Source of the DNA: Toxoplasma gondii ME49
Lineage: Eukaryota > Apicomplexa > Conoidasida > Eucoccidiorida > Sarcocystidae
Reading direction: 5' to 3'
Length of the DNA stretch: 64,000 bases
Assembly: GCF_000006565.2 (NCBI RefSeq)
Contig: NC_031477.1
Location: 4,573 to 68,572, forward strand
Shown here: positions 61,873 to 64,000 of the stretch, in pieces
Position numbering within the stretch: the stretch's first letter is position 1
How the letters are laid out: each line of letters opens with the position of its first letter
Program-made: the position numbers and the translations under genes
Notes under the pieces: generated by a model
The model's input: the letters and a program-made list of their open reading frames with translations, nothing else
Databases searched by the model: none
Told to the model about the DNA's origin: nothing

Positions 61873-62293
61873 CTAAATCTTTTTACTGCTACTTTTTCCG
61901 TAAAGTATACTACAGAGGTTAGTATTGTTCTAATTTACTATAAAATATTCGCTTCTGTATTTAAAAATCGTTCTATTACTGTTTTTTCATATAATGTGTT
62001 GTTTACGTTTACAATATAATTTATTTAAAATTATATGGAAAAACAGTTTACTAAAATTTTTACAAGTATATATAAAAAATAAGTTTCGACAAACTGAAAA
62101 TTCAAAAATAAATGAAATCATAAATATTTATTATATATATTCAACCAATGTAAAAAATGTTTCTTTAATACTCTTTAAAAACTTGTTTCAAAAAATATTT
62201 TTTTATATATTTTTTAAAAGCATTTCTTAGTTTTAGCTGTAAACTCTCTAAAATATTTTTTAGTAGTAATTTAATTATAAAAATTGTTTTAAT
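61873..62293. other. AT-rich segment of the plastid insertion, origin unassigned
   Basis: Very AT-rich sequence with a plus-strand frame at 61,994-62,230 rich in K, N, I, F and Y, as apicoplast proteins are. I could not recognise a ribosomal, RNA polymerase or other plastid protein in it. In the apicoplast the space between tRNA-Asn and LSU rRNA holds tRNA genes, which I do not see here, so another plastid region may have been joined in. Confidence 0.6.
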
Positions 62294-62449
62294 AAAATTT
62301 CCCCCGTACTGCAACTGACACAAGTGAGTAAGTACTATAAACTTCTTTTTAAGAAACTCTGCAAAACAATGCTGTAACTTCGGGATAAATGATGCCTATA
62401 AGGCTGCAATTAAAAACTTCAATCGATTGTTTATCAAAAACACAGGTCA
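62294..62449 (+). pseudogene. Apicoplast 23S rRNA fragment
   Basis: Conserved 23S landmarks in correct order: cccccgtactgcaactgaca (cf. CCGTACCGCAAACCGACA), aagaaactctgcaaaa (cf. AAGGAACTCGGCAAAA), gtaacttcggga, ggctgcaat and tgtttatcaaaaacacagg. These match 23S around E. coli 1,600-1,770. Substitutions are AT-directed, as expected for plastid LSU rRNA. Similarity stops abruptly at caggtc, followed by nuclear-type purine-rich sequence. Confidence 0.88.
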
Positions 62450-64000
62450 ACGTAGAGGTGTATACAAAGTGAGGGGACAAGTAGAGGAAGAGAAAGAGTT
62501 TATAATCAACAGTCACAAAGTCCGGGGAGCAAAATGTATTCATGGAGGGGGAGCGACTTGGTTAATAAAACAGGAACTCCAGGAACCAACTTTGGGGCGA
62601 CCCCCCGAAAGACAAAAGGCTACAGAAACGAGAGAGACAGAGGAGAGAGCAAAATCAAGCATGCTCTGCAATTTCGAAAGAGCGAACAGACACAAGTAAT
62701 GAGCTAGCGAAGGGGATTTTGAAGGTCAGCGCACACGGAAGTGGTGAACAGCAGGTTCAGCTAGAGCTTGCGCGAGCGTGCACTACACCTGGCATGAGAG
62801 TAGAGCTAAACGAATGGAGGGTGAGTTAGTGTTTTTTCTACTGTTGCTCACAAGATGTTGATTGCTTATTTTCTGGAGTGTGAGCCCTTTTCCATGTTTT
62901 GTACATAAGTCCATTTTGTGGTAACTTGCGTTGTGTATTTCTATATATTTAATAGCTTTCTGTTCCAGAGTGTAGACTCACACTGTCTCCCCAGTCGTCG
63001 GTATTACAGTTGTAGTGGCTGCAATTAAACACGTGTTTCCCCTCACTGGTGGATTTCGAATTTGCTCCGGTGACCTCCCTTCTTTCTGTCTCGCTGCCTG
63101 CTTTGAAAACGATTACCCTCTCTTTCCTCTTATTGGTGAGTCTGCTTCTTTGCTGAATTGCGCTTCTTTTCCTTATCTATCTGCTTAAATGTCCCCGTGC
63201 ATCCTTGCTGCGGTTCTGTTTCTGTTGTCTCCTTTGCTTTGTTTCACTCTGTGGCCACGCGTTCTCGCTTTATCTGCGTTGGGTTTCTATCTGTTGTTGT
63301 TACTGCAATTCTTTATATCTACTTTCTGTCACCCTGGAGTGTCACTGATTCCGTTGTCATGTCATTCTTTCTGTTTATGGGCCTTTCGCCTTGCACTCTG
63401 GCACATCTTTTCCGTCTGCAATAGTCCTCTGTTGGGTCGGACACCGCGTTCGAACGCGATTTTCTTTTTTGGGGAACAATGCGAAGAACAGCTGAACCCC
63501 TAAATAGGCGGAATTTGCAGTCCATCAGTTCACAGCTGTGTAAAGTTCCTTCAGTCTGTTTATATTCCTTGAAGCCTCCCCTCAACAATCTGCTGCCGGT
63601 ATGTAGAATGCACCAGGCAGGAAGATGAGATGCGAATGCGAGTTCCATTGCGTTCGCATGGTTTCGAAAACGCTCAGTAAACAAATGAGTTTATTCCGAG
63701 CACATCTTGCATTTTATCGGTTGATCGCGAGTCGTCGCACTGTTGAAACAGAAGAGCCGAAGGATTTGCGCACTTTTTCTGGTTACTGTGGTGCATGCTA
63801 TCGATGAGCATTCGACCAACTAAGACAATGCAATATATACATACATATATTTTGTACATATCGGTAGACGTCAAGTAAGCTTAGGGCAAGGCCCATACAG
63901 ACTGTTTTCTTCATTCAAAGTCGGTCGTATGTGAAAGCGTGTTTAACAGCATATACTCCCGCAACATGACCTCGTTTAGGTGTATGACCATATATTGGAG
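62450..64000. other. Spacer right of the insertion; no convincing gene
   Basis: A purine-rich part (62,455-62,700), then mixed sequence and a T/C-rich part (63,050-63,480). A 90-codon frame at 62,427-62,699 starts inside the 23S fragment and is therefore not a native gene. A minus-strand frame at 63,684-63,319 has protein-like basic composition but only weak support. Confidence 0.5.

Larger units (their letters stand above)
61410..62450. mobile_element. Nuclear insertion of rearranged apicoplast DNA (NUPT)
   Basis: An AT-rich island between GC-balanced nuclear sequences. It contains, in order: a plus-strand 16S rRNA piece, a minus-strand 16S piece, a tRNA-Ala on the minus strand, a TA microsatellite, a tRNA-Asn on the plus strand, an AT-rich unassigned part and a plus-strand 23S piece. 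In apicoplast genomes of Toxoplasma and Plasmodium the rRNA inverted repeat carries SSU and LSU rRNA with a tRNA cluster including Ala and Asn between them, so most parts come from that region. Order is partly kept but the 16S parts are inverted and internally deleted, and the tRNAs carry mismatches. This is what a non-functional nuclear copy should look like. Edges are approximate: left about 61,410-61,450, right about 62,450. Confidence 0.85.

Noticed and set aside
62427..62699. 90-codon frame
   Set aside because: It starts inside the 23S rRNA fragment and runs into purine-rich spacer, so it is a chance fusion.
1..64000. Telomeric repeats
   Set aside because: No run of the TTTAGGG/CCCTAAA type was seen on either strand; the telomere, if near, lies outside the window.

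Overview
The window looks like one end of a chromosome from a coccidian apicomplexan, most probably Toxoplasma gondii or a close relative (Hammondia, Neospora, Besnoitia). Three things point there: plastid-type 16S and 23S rRNA pieces with plastid-type tRNAs inserted in otherwise nuclear DNA, intron-containing genes encoding small secreted or membrane proteins next to a long satellite array, and pyrimidine-rich spacers. The genus is an inference; no database search was possible. There are no bacterial operons, CRISPR arrays or complete transposons.

Layout. 1-42,680: a mosaic satellite array of about ten modules (150-620 bp each) shuffled into local tandem units of 422, about 614, 564, 1,181, 2,231 and 2,637 bp, with five short CA microsatellites and six assembly gaps. 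Its many apparent open frames are not genes. 42,680-48,430: a different sequence, mostly one duplication (43,235-44,890 and 45,707-48,068) whose second copy carries 706 bp absent from the first. 48,757-54,796: at least three intron-containing, gene-family-like loci, all on the minus strand and pointing at the satellite. One is intact-looking (52,193-53,178: signal peptide plus transmembrane segment), one is multi-exon with an in-frame stop that an intron may remove (53,424-54,796), and one seems to be a decayed signal-peptide/transmembrane gene (48,757-51,040). 54,800-61,400: T-rich spacer with a few short possible exons, none recognised. About 61,410-62,450: an insertion of rearranged apicoplast DNA (two opposed 16S pieces, tRNA-Ala, tRNA-Asn, an AT-rich stretch, a 23S piece). 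62,450-64,000: spacer without a convincing gene.

Interpretation. The plus strand is strongly C-rich from the start to about 51 kb. All credible genes are read leftwards into the array. Together with the order satellite, duplicated zone, multigene-family genes, this suggests a left subtelomere, with the telomere beyond base 1 (no telomeric repeat is inside the window). The most interesting features are the scrambled plastid insertion, the recurrent 1.18-kb higher-order satellite unit, and the small secreted/membrane gene cluster at the satellite border. Exon borders were read by eye from splice consensus and frame continuity; they need transcript support.
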